Below, one piece after another: positions 19,517 to 27,885 of a stretch of DNA of 54,289 bases. Below the pieces are notes generated by a model. The model saw nothing but the letters and a program-made list of their open reading frames with translations. It was not told the DNA's origin and did no database searches. Position numbers and translations under genes: made by a program. Positions within the stretch are counted from its first letter, which is position 1. Each line of letters opens with the position of its first letter. Source of the stretch: Candidatus Woesearchaeota archaeon (lineage in GTDB: Archaea; Nanobdellota; Nanobdellia; Woesearchaeales; JAHWIC01); the NCBI GenBank assembly GCA_019322485.1, contig JAHWIK010000001.1:1-54289 (forward strand), given 5' to 3'.

Positions 19517-19663
19517 ATGCCAAAAGGTAGATGTATGAAGTGCAAAAAAGAAGTTGAGATGAAAGATCCTACAGAAGTAGTTATGAAGAATGGTATGAAA
19601 GCAGCAAAAGGCACATGCCCAGCATGCGGTACTAAAGTTTTCAGGATACTAGGAAAAGCTTAA
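19517..19663 (+). CDS. 48-residue zinc-ribbon protein (DUF5679-like)
   Basis: Begins MPKGRCMKCKKEVEMKDP and ends GTCPACGTKVFRILGKA: two CxxC pairs 28 residues apart that would bind one zinc, with the MKNGxKAAKGTCPACG segment typical of DUF5679 proteins common in archaea. A GGAGAGGTG ribosome-binding site lies at 19502-19510, and the expected TATA (TTATATAAAG) is near 19468. Function unknown; the usual suggestion for such ribbons is RNA or protein binding. Confidence 0.85.
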   Translation: MPKGRCMKCKKEVEMKDPTEVVMKNGMKAAKGTCPACGTKVFRILGKA

Positions 19664-19688
19664 ATTTTTTTATTTTCTTCTTTCTTTT

Positions 19689-19922
19689 ATGAAAAAGAAA
19701 AAAGAACCTTATGTTAAGACATCAAGGAATTCTAGGAGAGATGTTCATAAATACTACTATATGAACGATGTCAAGCGGTTTGCTGTTAAGGGCGGCAGAT
19801 GCCATAGATGCGGAAAGATAACTGATGCCTTCTGTGATAAATGCGGCAAATGGGTGTGCAAGACTCATTCTTCTAAGCCAGATAAGGAAGATTATCTCTG
19901 TTATTGTTTGGGCTGCAGGTAG
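19689..19922 (+). CDS. small zinc-finger protein
   Basis: 77 residues. A very basic N-terminus (MKKKKEPYVKTSRNSRRD) is followed by a Cys/His cluster: CHRCG, CDKCGKWVCKTH and CYCLGC, enough for two zinc sites in a B-box- or LIM-like treble pattern. It lies 25 nt after the 48-residue zinc-ribbon gene and may be co-transcribed. No specific function can be assigned; the basic arm suggests nucleic-acid binding. Confidence 0.75.
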   Translation: MKKKKEPYVKTSRNSRRDVHKYYYMNDVKRFAVKGGRCHRCGKITDAFCDKCGKWVCKTHSSKPDKEDYLCYCLGCR

Positions 19923-19974
19923 TAACTTTTGGATAGTAAATCTTATAAACTTTTGACAATTCTATACCTTGAAG

Positions 19975-21090
19975 ATGGTATATCACAGAAAGCCAGGAAC
20001 AGAATATGTATCCAAAAAGAGATTAGAAGCTGAGGCTTTGAGTAGATACCAAGCAGTTACCAAAAGAATAGAAGATGAGCTTGGACAGCCTGCTTTGGAA
20101 GCAGCAGGCAGGATAAGGGCAGGAACCCATACTATTGATGATGTCTTTCTGTATGGGAACAGGCTGAAGAAGGTATTCGTAGGAACTGGCACTGAGCAGG
20201 TTCTTAGGCATAATTGGCCAGGGATAATTAAGTATTCTGACTCAGCATCAAATGCCGCACCTTTTCTTGTTTCTGACCTTGAAACCAGCATATCAACAGG
20301 GACTACCTATTCTAATGCAGTGCATGGGCTGAGTGTTATTGATGATAGATTTAGTGAAAAACTGGTTGATGTTTTTAGGGGGACATTATACGGAAAAAAG
20401 GCTGATGGCAGCTATAATGTTGCTTTCCCTGCATTATTAACTGCGCTATGGATGCTCAAGGATTTGAGGCCAACTACCTACAAAAACTCTGTTAATGCAG
20501 CCAAGTGGACAGCTCTTCTGGGAGAGGCTGTGAATGCAAACGAGGATATTGGCTTTAGGATTGATATAAGGGAATTATTTATTTATGCACTAGTGCAGAA
20601 TATAGGAATGCTTGATCCTGAGATGCCTTTGGAAGTGCCGGGCAAGGTTTTCAGTGCTGAAGAAAAATCATCCTTGGCTTATCATGGGCCAAAGGGCATC
20701 CAAGTTCTAGATGAATTGGGATTCAATAAGACTTATGCTCTTGCAAATGTAGTAGGATTTCATAGTTCTCCCAGGCAGTACCAGTTTACAGATTTTGAAC
20801 AGCTTATAGCAGCAGAGATTGCATTAAATTCAGGCGCAGAATCTTTTGAAGGAATGTTTTTCAAGAGAGAGCACAGGCCAAAGCAGATGACTCATTTAGA
20901 GGTTGTTGGAGAGATAGGAGGGCAGTTCTTTACTGAGAAGGAGCTGGCTGAGCTGCAGGCTGTTTTTAGGAAAGGCTATACCTGCAGTGCAAAATTAGCC
21001 AGGAAGTATCCGTTCCTTCCCGCTTTCCAGAGGATTAGGCTGGTTGTTGGCGATTTGGACAAACAACTGGAACAGCAGAGAAAACATTAG
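19975..21090 (+). CDS. HD-GYP-like protein with a degenerate, probably inactive, active site
   Basis: 371 residues from ATG 19975. A CTTATAAAC box at 19942-19950 is about 28 nt upstream; a TTG two codons earlier is possible. The C-terminal half follows the HD-GYP pattern in order. ALVQNIGMLDPEMPLEVPGK (from about 205) stands where LLHDIGKIG is normally found, AYHGPKGIQVL aligns with the next conserved His, and VVGFHSS replaces the HHE motif. GYP is missing, and the HD pair is replaced by QN (about 208-209). Known HD-GYP proteins hydrolyse cyclic di-GMP; loss of the metal ligands suggests a binding or scaffold role. The N-terminal 190 residues are unrecognised. Confidence 0.55.
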   Translation: MVYHRKPGTEYVSKKRLEAEALSRYQAVTKRIEDELGQPALEAAGRIRAGTHTIDDVFLYGNRLKKVFVGTGTEQVLRHNWPGIIKYSDSASNAAPFLVSDLETSISTGTTYSNAVHGLSVIDDRFSEKLVDVFRGTLYGKKADGSYNVAFPALLTALWMLKDLRPTTYKNSVNAAKWTALLGEAVNANEDIGFRIDIRELFIYALVQNIGMLDPEMPLEVPGKVFSAEEKSSLAYHGPKGIQVLDELGFNKTYALANVVGFHSSPRQYQFTDFEQLIAAEIALNSGAESFEGMFFKREHRPKQMTHLEVVGEIGGQFFTEKELAELQAVFRKGYTCSAKLARKYPFLPAFQRIRLVVGDLDKQLEQQRKH

Positions 21091-21098
21091 AAACCTAT

Positions 21099-21148
21099 GG
21101 AAATTGAAAAGATTTCCAAGGTTCTGAAATTGCCAGGCAATTTCAGAA
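21099..21148 (+). promoter_or_regulatory. two hairpins just before the homoserine dehydrogenase TATA box
   Basis: GGAAAT/ATTTCC (21099-21104 and 21112-21117) is followed by a perfect 13-bp inverted repeat TTCTGAAATTGCC (21122-21134), A, GGCAATTTCAGAA (21136-21148). The second repeat ends about 4 bp before the TTTATATA box of the next gene (21152-21159). It can serve as the end of the previous transcript or as an operator placed upstream of the TATA element. No T-tract follows. Confidence 0.55.
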
Positions 21149-21185
21149 ACTTTTATATACTTTCTATTTGAACTTTAATCTTAAA

Positions 21186-22460
21186 ATGGTAGTTAATATT
21201 GGATTGATTGGAATTGGGACTATAGGCTCTGGGGTAGTTAAGATACTGAAGAAGAATTCTAAAACAATAGAGAAACGCTCTGGGGTAAAGCTGAACCTGA
21301 AGAAGGTTTGCGACTTAAACCATAAAGCAGCTAAAAAGCTGGGAATTCCAAGTTCAAAGCTGACAAAAAAGGTAGATGATGTTGTTAATGATCCTGAGAT
21401 TGATATTGTGATAGAACTGATAGGCGGCTATGAGCCAGCAAGGACATTTATCCTAAAAGCAATGAAAAAGGGGAAGCATGTTGTAACTGCCAATAAGGCT
21501 GTTATTGCAAAGCACGGCCCTGAGCTGTTCAAGGCAGCTGAAAAGAACAAGGTTAATTTCTGTTTTGAGGCAGCTGTTGGAGGCTGCATCCCAATACTTA
21601 AGGCTTTGAAGGAAAGCTATGTTGCTGATAATATTAACTCTATCTATGGTATTGTGAATGGAACAACCAACTATATCTTAACAAGAATGAATGAAGGGAT
21701 GAGCTATGAGGAGGCTTTGAAAAAAGCACAGCAATTAGGCTTTGCAGAAGCTAATCCAGCATTTGATGTGGAAGGAAAGGATGCTGCGCAGAAGCTTGTT
21801 ATCCTGTCTTCGTTGTCATTCAATTCAAGGATTAATGATGATATATTTACAGATGGCATAACTAAGGTAAGCAAGAATGACCTTAAGTATGCCCAGGAGC
21901 TTGGCTATACTATCAAGCTTTTGGCTATAGCAAAAAAGGATGATGGAAAGATTGAGTTAAGGGTACATCCAACAATGATTCCAATAAAGCATGAGCTTGC
22001 TTCTGTTAGCAACGAATTAAACGCAGTATATATTGCAGGAGAGAGTATAGGCAAGGCAATGTTGTACGGAAAGGGGGCTGGCCAGCTGCCAACAGCTACT
22101 GTTGTATTGGGGGATGCTGTTGATATTGGAAAGAGACTTAGCAAGATAGTTGTTAACCCTATGAGCTATTTCAGCAATTCCAAGCTGAAGAAGATGGATG
22201 AGATAAGGTCAAGATATTACTTAAGATATTCTGCTGCTGACAAGCCAGGTGTATTAGCAAAGATATCTGGGATTCTTGGGAAGAATAAGATAAGCATTGC
22301 AGGGGTATGGCAGATGGAAGTGGATAAGAAGGTTGTTCCTGTAATAATGACAACTCACGAAGCTTTAGAAAGAGACCTGCAAAAAGCCATCAAAGAGATA
22401 AACAGGCTTGATGTTATTAAGGATAAGACAGTTGTTATAAGAATAGAGAATATAAGTTAA
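21186..22460 (+). CDS. hom: homoserine dehydrogenase with C-terminal ACT domain
   Basis: 424 residues from ATG 21186, which lies about 30 nt after the TATA box; an upstream TTG at 21168 is less likely. It reduces aspartate semialdehyde to homoserine with NAD(P)H, for threonine and methionine. The Rossmann motif GLIGIGTIGSGV is near the N-terminus, ANKAVIA and GIVNGTTNYIL are the family signatures, and the substrate-binding region with catalytic Lys follows around 190-210. The last 75 residues (ADKPGVLAKISGILGKNKIS onward) are an ACT domain, so threonine-type feedback is likely. It shares the aspartate branch point with the lysine cluster 1 kb away. Confidence 0.95.
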   Translation: MVVNIGLIGIGTIGSGVVKILKKNSKTIEKRSGVKLNLKKVCDLNHKAAKKLGIPSSKLTKKVDDVVNDPEIDIVIELIGGYEPARTFILKAMKKGKHVVTANKAVIAKHGPELFKAAEKNKVNFCFEAAVGGCIPILKALKESYVADNINSIYGIVNGTTNYILTRMNEGMSYEEALKKAQQLGFAEANPAFDVEGKDAAQKLVILSSLSFNSRINDDIFTDGITKVSKNDLKYAQELGYTIKLLAIAKKDDGKIELRVHPTMIPIKHELASVSNELNAVYIAGESIGKAMLYGKGAGQLPTATVVLGDAVDIGKRLSKIVVNPMSYFSNSKLKKMDEIRSRYYLRYSAADKPGVLAKISGILGKNKISIAGVWQMEVDKKVVPVIMTTHEALERDLQKAIKEINRLDVIKDKTVVIRIENIS

Positions 22461-22480
22461 AGTTTGGGGGGGCAATTAGA

Positions 22481-22978
22481 ATGTTTGTAAACAGATATGA
22501 AAATATCTTTGATATAAAGTTTAACTGGAGAACAGCAAGCCTGCTTTGCTTTTTGGCTGTGTTCCCGAATGTGCTTGGAGCCTTGCACACAACTGTGTGG
22601 GGCGTTAGGATACACTTCTTCCAATACCTTATATTCTTAGCTGCTATAATATACGGCCCTGTTGGAGGGGCAGTATCAGGAGCTTTTGGCTCTGTTTACA
22701 CAGCAATGGCTCTGCATAACCCTTACATTATTGTGGGGAATGTCATTCTTGGAGCAACAGTTGGCTTACTCATTAAGAGATTTAATTTTCACGTGATTTC
22801 TGCTGTTTTGACAGCTTATCTTATACAAATGCCTTGGTTATGGCTAACAGATATCTATTTAGCAGGGATGCCTATGAAGGTTGTGAACAGCATTGTTGTT
22901 GCTTTGCTGGTTAGCGATTTGCTGTGGGGCTCTGTTGCTTTGTTTACTTGGAAGAAGATTAGGGCTATTGTGTCTTAA
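22481..22978 (+). CDS. predicted ECF-transporter S component-like membrane protein
   Basis: 165 residues with about five hydrophobic helices. YGPVGGAVSGAFGS followed by NPYIIVGNVILGATVGLL is the small-residue pattern of energy-coupling-factor substrate-binding (S) subunits. The C-terminus ends in a basic KKIRAIVS. It starts 20 nt after homoserine dehydrogenase behind a GGGGGGG ribosome-binding site, so it is probably in the same operon; an amino-acid or cofactor substrate is possible but unproven. No ECF ATPase or T subunit is in the window. Confidence 0.6.
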   Translation: MFVNRYENIFDIKFNWRTASLLCFLAVFPNVLGALHTTVWGVRIHFFQYLIFLAAIIYGPVGGAVSGAFGSVYTAMALHNPYIIVGNVILGATVGLLIKRFNFHVISAVLTAYLIQMPWLWLTDIYLAGMPMKVVNSIVVALLVSDLLWGSVALFTWKKIRAIVS

Positions 22979-23009
22979 TCAATAAAAAACTTCATTAGAA
23001 ACAAAAAAT

Positions 23010-23125
23010 AAATATGATTTTTGCCTTAAGTCTACTATAAAGCAAAAATCGTCTACAGTGTTTCTAAAGAACCAAACTAAGATGAAAATTCCTTTACAGA
23101 GGTTGTGAAAGGAATTTTCAGATTT
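23010..23125 (+). repeat. cloverleaf-like intergenic repeat, copy 2
   Basis: Between two plus-strand genes. Outer ends AAATATGA (one mismatch from the other copies) and TCAGATTT. Inside are GATTTTTGCCTTA...TATAAAGCAAAAATC and the arm GATGAAAATTCCTTTA...GTGAAAGGAATTTTC, near-identical to copy 3 at 46241. The middle arm (GTCTACAGTGTTTCTAAAGAACC) has diverged and pairs poorly. Left flank again has TCAATAAAAAA. Confidence 0.75.
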
Positions 23126-23143
23126 AATTGATATTTTTCAAAA

Positions 23144-23527
23144 ATGAAAAAGCTCACTAAGAAACAAATTACGGATAAGGTAAAAAAAATAGATTTCCCA
23201 AACTTTGACTTAATCATAGCTATAAACCGGGGCGGCTTAAATCCAGCTAAAATCCTGGCTAAACACCTCAAACTGAAAATCAAAACAATCCATATCAATT
23301 ACAGGGATGAAACTCATGCTCCAAAATACAAGAATCCAAAACTGATTAAAACAATAAAAATCAAAAACAAAAAAATATTATTGGTTGATGATGTTTCCAG
23401 AACAGGAAAGACATTAAGAACTGCAAAAAAACTATTAAAAGAAAATAAGGTAAAAACATTTGTTATTAACGGAAAAGCAGATTATTCCTTGTACAACTGC
23501 AAAGAGTGCTTTAAGTTTCCTTGGTAA
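23144..23527 (+). CDS. purine-type phosphoribosyltransferase
   Basis: 127 residues. The PRPP-binding loop is ILLVDDVSRTGKTL (about 85-98), preceded by the AINRGGLNPAKILA segment that binds pyrophosphate, as in the xanthine/guanine/hypoxanthine phosphoribosyltransferase group. Shorter than typical Gpt/Hpt enzymes (about 150-190), so the hood region is minimal. Probable role: purine base salvage or nucleotide-related transfer. Its TAA (23525-23527) directly abuts the stop codon of convergent lysC with no base between. Confidence 0.85.
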   Translation: MKKLTKKQITDKVKKIDFPNFDLIIAINRGGLNPAKILAKHLKLKIKTIHINYRDETHAPKYKNPKLIKTIKIKNKKILLVDDVSRTGKTLRTAKKLLKENKVKTFVINGKADYSLYNCKECFKFPW

Positions 23528-24850
23528 CTACTTAAAATACTCACTATGCAAAGCCTGTACTGCTTTGTCTGCTTCATCATCATCTACTATAAAGCTGACA
23601 TTGATTTCTGAAGCGCCCTGCGATATCATCTCAACATTAACCTTTGCTTTGCCTAGGGTTGTGAATATCTTTCCAGCTATTCCAGGAATATGATACATGC
23701 CCTCTCCAACAACACAGACAATTGCTTTGCCTTTCTCTACCTTGACATCAGCAATCTCCTTTAGCTGCTCTGCAATCTGGTCCATGCTTTCTTCCTTATC
23801 AACAGTTAGAGATATGCTTGCTTCTGAGGTTGCTATCATGTCAATGCTTTTTGCGTAGTCTTCAAAGATGTCAAATACTCTGGCCAAAAATCCATGCGCG
23901 CCAATCATCCTTGTGGAGACTATACTAACTAGCAGGACGCTCTTCTTGCAGGCTATTGCCTTTATGACTTCTTTGGATTTCTCAGATTTGCGCACAATCA
24001 CAGTTCCTTTATGTGTAGGCTCGTATGTATTGAGAACCCTAACAGGAATATCCTTCTTCATTGCAGGTATGATTGTTTTTGGATGCAGAACCTTGGCACC
24101 AAAGTAAGCAAGCTCTGAGGCTTCTGCAAAGCTAATCTGAGGTATTGTTTTTGCTTCCTTTATAACTCTGGGGTCAGATGTCATGACACCATTAACATCA
24201 GTCCATATCTGTATCTCTTCGGAACCTACAGCTGCGCCTATTATTGCTGCTGTATAATCAGAGCCTCCCCTGCCTAGGGTAGCTACAGTACCTTCTGGTG
24301 TTTTCCCGATAAATCCAGTTACTATCGGCACTAGATCAAGCTTTTTGACATGGTCATCTATCTTTTTGTAGGAATCATTTAAAGGCTCTGCCTTTCCAAA
24401 GTTAGCGTTTGTTATCATGCCAATATCCCATGCATCAAAGGCCTGAGCTTTAACACCGATGCTATTCAGGTGTGCTGCAACGAGCTTAGAAGACATACGC
24501 TCTCCAAAGGACTGAACAAGGTCCATGGCCTGGGTAGAGGCTTCGCTTGCCTCTTCAATATCCTCTATAACCTGCCTGAATTCATCAAGATTTTTCTTAA
24601 CAATGTCTTTATCAAGATTTAGGTCTGCTATAATCTGGTCATGCTTATCACCGATTTCCTTGAGCAGGTTTGAGGTGTTTTCTCCGTCAACTGCAGCATT
24701 AGCTGTTTCAATTAATTTGTCAGTTATACCTTTGACTGCAGAGACAACTACAACAGGCTTTTTATCCAGCCTTGACTTTACAATATTAGCTACATCTTTG
24801 ATTTTTTCTGCATTTGCTACAGAGCTTCCGCCGAACTTCATTACAATCAT
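23528..24850 (-). CDS. lysC: aspartate kinase
   Basis: 440 residues; phosphorylates aspartate, the first step to lysine, threonine and methionine. MKFGGSSVANAEKI is the N-terminal kinase motif, FGERMSSKLVAAHL and GRGGSDYTAAIIGAA are substrate/ATP motifs. The last 150 residues contain two ACT units, so lysine or threonine feedback is expected. ATG 24850 has GGTGAT as ribosome-binding site. It is the last gene of the lysine cluster, after a propeller protein. The aspartate-semialdehyde dehydrogenase needed next is not in the window. Confidence 0.95.
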   Translation of the reverse strand: MIVMKFGGSSVANAEKIKDVANIVKSRLDKKPVVVVSAVKGITDKLIETANAAVDGENTSNLLKEIGDKHDQIIADLNLDKDIVKKNLDEFRQVIEDIEEASEASTQAMDLVQSFGERMSSKLVAAHLNSIGVKAQAFDAWDIGMITNANFGKAEPLNDSYKKIDDHVKKLDLVPIVTGFIGKTPEGTVATLGRGGSDYTAAIIGAAVGSEEIQIWTDVNGVMTSDPRVIKEAKTIPQISFAEASELAYFGAKVLHPKTIIPAMKKDIPVRVLNTYEPTHKGTVIVRKSEKSKEVIKAIACKKSVLLVSIVSTRMIGAHGFLARVFDIFEDYAKSIDMIATSEASISLTVDKEESMDQIAEQLKEIADVKVEKGKAIVCVVGEGMYHIPGIAGKIFTTLGKAKVNVEMISQGASEINVSFIVDDDEADKAVQALHSEYFK

Positions 24851-24918
24851 TTATTATCACCTTTCCCTCGAGATTAAATCCTCATTTAAAAACATTGTGT
24901 TACTATTAGAACAAAAAA

Positions 24919-26256
24919 CTAAGGTAACTCACTAGCTAGAACAATGACCTGATTTGCGCCTTTCTTAGCAGTAAAAACCAGCTTTCCATCAACTTCAGTT
25001 ATAGCAGAGCCGATGCCTGTGTATTCTTTCCCTATCTCCTGGCCGTCATAAACTATATATCTACTGAGTAGGCCTTCACTAAAAACAATGACCATCTTAT
25101 TATTGACCTCATGTAAAGAAGAGATTCTTCTCTGACCTTCACCAAGCTGCCCTCCACCGAACTCTTTCCCAATCTCCTGTCCATCATAAACTATCAAACG
25201 TCCTTTTTCTTTATTCATTACCATAAAAGCAACCTTATCATCAATTTCAATTATATAGTTGTCAAATAAATGAAGACCTTGATTATCATACTCCTTGCCT
25301 AACTCTCGGCCTTCATAAACTATGAACCATCTTGTATCAAAGTCTCCCTCTAATTTGTTGGTTGCTACATAAGCAATCTTGCCATTTACATCTTGTATAT
25401 TGCTTGCATGCGCATATTCCTTGCCCAATTCCCTACCACCATAGACAATAAACGTCTTGTTGTCTTTCTTTGCTGTATAAGCTAATTTGCCGTTTATTCC
25501 AGTTAAGTCAGATACGCTATCATATTCCTTCCCAATCTCCTGTCCATCATAGACAATAAAGTATTCATCACAAATGAACTTGCCTGCACAACCGACTCCT
25601 GCCTTATATGCTGGTTTTTCATTGACATTTACTAGATCAGACACCCTGTCATATCCTGCTTCAATTACCTGTTCGTCAAGAACAACTACTGTATTGCTGC
25701 TTAACTCTTTCTGGGCAATGAATGCAGCCTTTCCGCCAATAGATACTAATGAGAAAGGAAGTATCTTATAATATGACTCTCCCGTATGCCCGTCACTGTA
25801 TACTATGAAATTGTTTTCGTTATCTGTTCTAGCAGCATAAATAAGCTCTCCATTTGCTTCAATTGGATAGAATGCATCCATATATTCTGATCCAACTTCT
25901 TCATACTCCAGGGTCACTTCTTTCTTTTCTTCTTGGAGGGGTATTATTGGTTCTTCAGGCTCTGGCTCTACAGCAGGTTCTTCGCTTAGAACTAATTGAT
26001 TGTTGTTAGTCGGAACTACTCCAATTGTCTTTCCAGAGAATAAAAAATAAGATGCCCCTATGATCATAATCAGAACAACGAGAATTATCACTACAGGTTT
26101 TGCACTTTTTGCTTGTCTTTTGTTGACAAGATTGATAGCTTCATTGACTTCTTTACTATCATATCCTTGCTTTATCAAGTAATCATATAATTGTTTAACA
26201 GTATATCCCTGTGCTTCTTCAGATTTAATATAATCAATCAGTTGTTGGTTGACCAT
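24919..26256 (-). CDS. membrane-anchored beta-propeller-like repeat protein inside the lysine cluster
   Basis: 445 residues. Residues 1-46 form a small helical domain (IDYIKSEEAQGYTVKQLYDY, then LIKQGYDSKEV) like the one opening the giant surface protein. A membrane helix spans about 53-74, then an acidic Pro/Glu stalk, then seven repeats of about 40 residues with (F/Y)IVYDGQEIGKEYD and a VNGKLAYTAKK strand; the last strand VIVLASELP could close the ring. Function unknown. It sits 24 nt after lysS and 68 nt before lysC, in the same direction, so it may be co-expressed with lysine biosynthesis, for example as an external sensor; this is inference. Confidence 0.75.
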   Translation of the reverse strand: MVNQQLIDYIKSEEAQGYTVKQLYDYLIKQGYDSKEVNEAINLVNKRQAKSAKPVVIILVVLIMIIGASYFLFSGKTIGVVPTNNNQLVLSEEPAVEPEPEEPIIPLQEEKKEVTLEYEEVGSEYMDAFYPIEANGELIYAARTDNENNFIVYSDGHTGESYYKILPFSLVSIGGKAAFIAQKELSSNTVVVLDEQVIEAGYDRVSDLVNVNEKPAYKAGVGCAGKFICDEYFIVYDGQEIGKEYDSVSDLTGINGKLAYTAKKDNKTFIVYGGRELGKEYAHASNIQDVNGKIAYVATNKLEGDFDTRWFIVYEGRELGKEYDNQGLHLFDNYIIEIDDKVAFMVMNKEKGRLIVYDGQEIGKEFGGGQLGEGQRRISSLHEVNNKMVIVFSEGLLSRYIVYDGQEIGKEYTGIGSAITEVDGKLVFTAKKGANQVIVLASELP

Positions 26257-26280
26257 TTTTTATTGCTGCTACAACTTAAC

Positions 26281-27849
26281 TCAAAGCGAATCAAACAATT
26301 TCACAACACGTTCCTTGCCAATAGTCAGGATAAACGGAGCCAGCTTTGGCCCGCGCTCTTTCTCAATCAAAACCAGGTAAGCTGCTTTAAAGAACTGCTT
26401 GTTTTCGATTCCAGTCTGCTTGCAAACCTCGTAGAATTCATTAAACAATTCCTTTTCTTCAAAGTCTTTTTCCTTCAATGCCTTAGCTAGCAGCTTTAAT
26501 GCTTCCTTTTCCTTAGCACCAATCTTGATATTCTTTGGAACTGTCTTCTGCACCCTAAACTTCATATCAGCTGGAGCATACTCGCGAAGCCAGTTTATTG
26601 CGCATTGAGCACGGATATTAAAGCGCTTTTCATCGTTTTTATTTGCCAGCTCTGCCTTGTAGTGCTTTGCTGCTTCTTTCATGTCATTCTCGTATATCTG
26701 CACAACATTTGTCAGGTGCCTGAAAGAAGGCTGGTAAGGCATATTCCTTGGCACTGCAGCAGGACAAGAAAGCTCGTAAATCCTACTTTGCTTGGCTTTT
26801 TCTTTCTCATTAGCTTCATGCTCATTAAAGTATATGCGCTCACACTTGTCAAAGTCTTCATAGTTTTTTATGACATCCAAATCAAATGATATTGAAAATT
26901 CGGCATTTGGACGGGTTCCAGCAAATAACCAACGAACTAGCTCTGGCTCATAAATCTCGAGTACATCTTTTGGAGAAAAGGCATTTCCTGTTGAGCCTGA
27001 CATCTTTCCGCCAACACCTTTTACACCAATAAAATCATACATCTGGTAGATAGGTTCTTTTTCATTAAACACAGCATTAACAATTTCAACTCCTGTTGTG
27101 CGAGAGCTTCCAGTAGTAGAATGGTCTTTTCCGCCAGGCTCAAAGTCAACCTTTTCGTGTGCCCATCTCATTGGCCAGTCTACACGCCAAGGCAGTTTAA
27201 CAATCCCTTTCTTGCTGAAATCAACCTCTGCTTTATTCCCACATTTGCAGACATATTCAATCTTGTAGTTTCCATCGTAAAAAACAACCTGAGTATCATC
27301 ACGCTTGCATTTCTCACAATAAACATGTAATGGATACCAATTCTCTGACAAATGCTCTTTTCTGTACTTGTTGAGAATCTCCATAACCTTTTTGCGTTCA
27401 TTCATTGCTTTCTTTATTCCATCCTTATATTCGCACTTCTTGTATTTCTCAGACTGTCTTATGAATTCAACATCAAATCCTAGGCCGGCAATGCTGTCCT
27501 CAAGCTCTTTCTCGAAATGCTCTGCATAGCTTTTATGGCACCCAAAAGGGTCAGGAATATCAGAATAAGGCATTCCGATATATTTCTTGAACTCAGCAGG
27601 AACACCAGCAGGCACTTTACGCATTCTATCAAAATCATCCCAGGAATAGATAAACCTAACCTGTTTGCCTTTGTCCTTCAATGCCCTTACAACTAAATCA
27701 GTTGTTATAATCTCACGAAAATTGCCTATATGAATTGTTCCAGAAGGACTAATGCCAGATGCACAGACATATTTGCTTTTGTCTCCTCTTTGGTGTATAA
27801 CTCTTTCTGCAATTGAGTCTGCCCAGTGCTTTACTTTATTATCTGCCAT
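26281..27849 (-). CDS. lysS: class I lysyl-tRNA synthetase
   Basis: 522 residues; charges tRNA-Lys with lysine in the cytoplasm. Class I (archaeal type): HIGN at 40-43 and GGKMSGSTGNAFS with KMSGS at 282-286. A zinc site is formed by CEKC (178-181) and CKC (201-203). The C-terminal third is the alpha-helical anticodon cage. It lies between the DapL-type aminotransferase (36 nt away) and the propeller protein, so synthesis and use of lysine are co-directional here. The tRNA-Lys(CTT) gene is about 7.5 kb upstream. Confidence 0.95.
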   Translation of the reverse strand: MADNKVKHWADSIAERVIHQRGDKSKYVCASGISPSGTIHIGNFREIITTDLVVRALKDKGKQVRFIYSWDDFDRMRKVPAGVPAEFKKYIGMPYSDIPDPFGCHKSYAEHFEKELEDSIAGLGFDVEFIRQSEKYKKCEYKDGIKKAMNERKKVMEILNKYRKEHLSENWYPLHVYCEKCKRDDTQVVFYDGNYKIEYVCKCGNKAEVDFSKKGIVKLPWRVDWPMRWAHEKVDFEPGGKDHSTTGSSRTTGVEIVNAVFNEKEPIYQMYDFIGVKGVGGKMSGSTGNAFSPKDVLEIYEPELVRWLFAGTRPNAEFSISFDLDVIKNYEDFDKCERIYFNEHEANEKEKAKQSRIYELSCPAAVPRNMPYQPSFRHLTNVVQIYENDMKEAAKHYKAELANKNDEKRFNIRAQCAINWLREYAPADMKFRVQKTVPKNIKIGAKEKEALKLLAKALKEKDFEEKELFNEFYEVCKQTGIENKQFFKAAYLVLIEKERGPKLAPFILTIGKERVVKLFDSL

Positions 27850-27885
27850 AGGACAATAAATAAGAAGTCTGTTTAAATATTTTAC

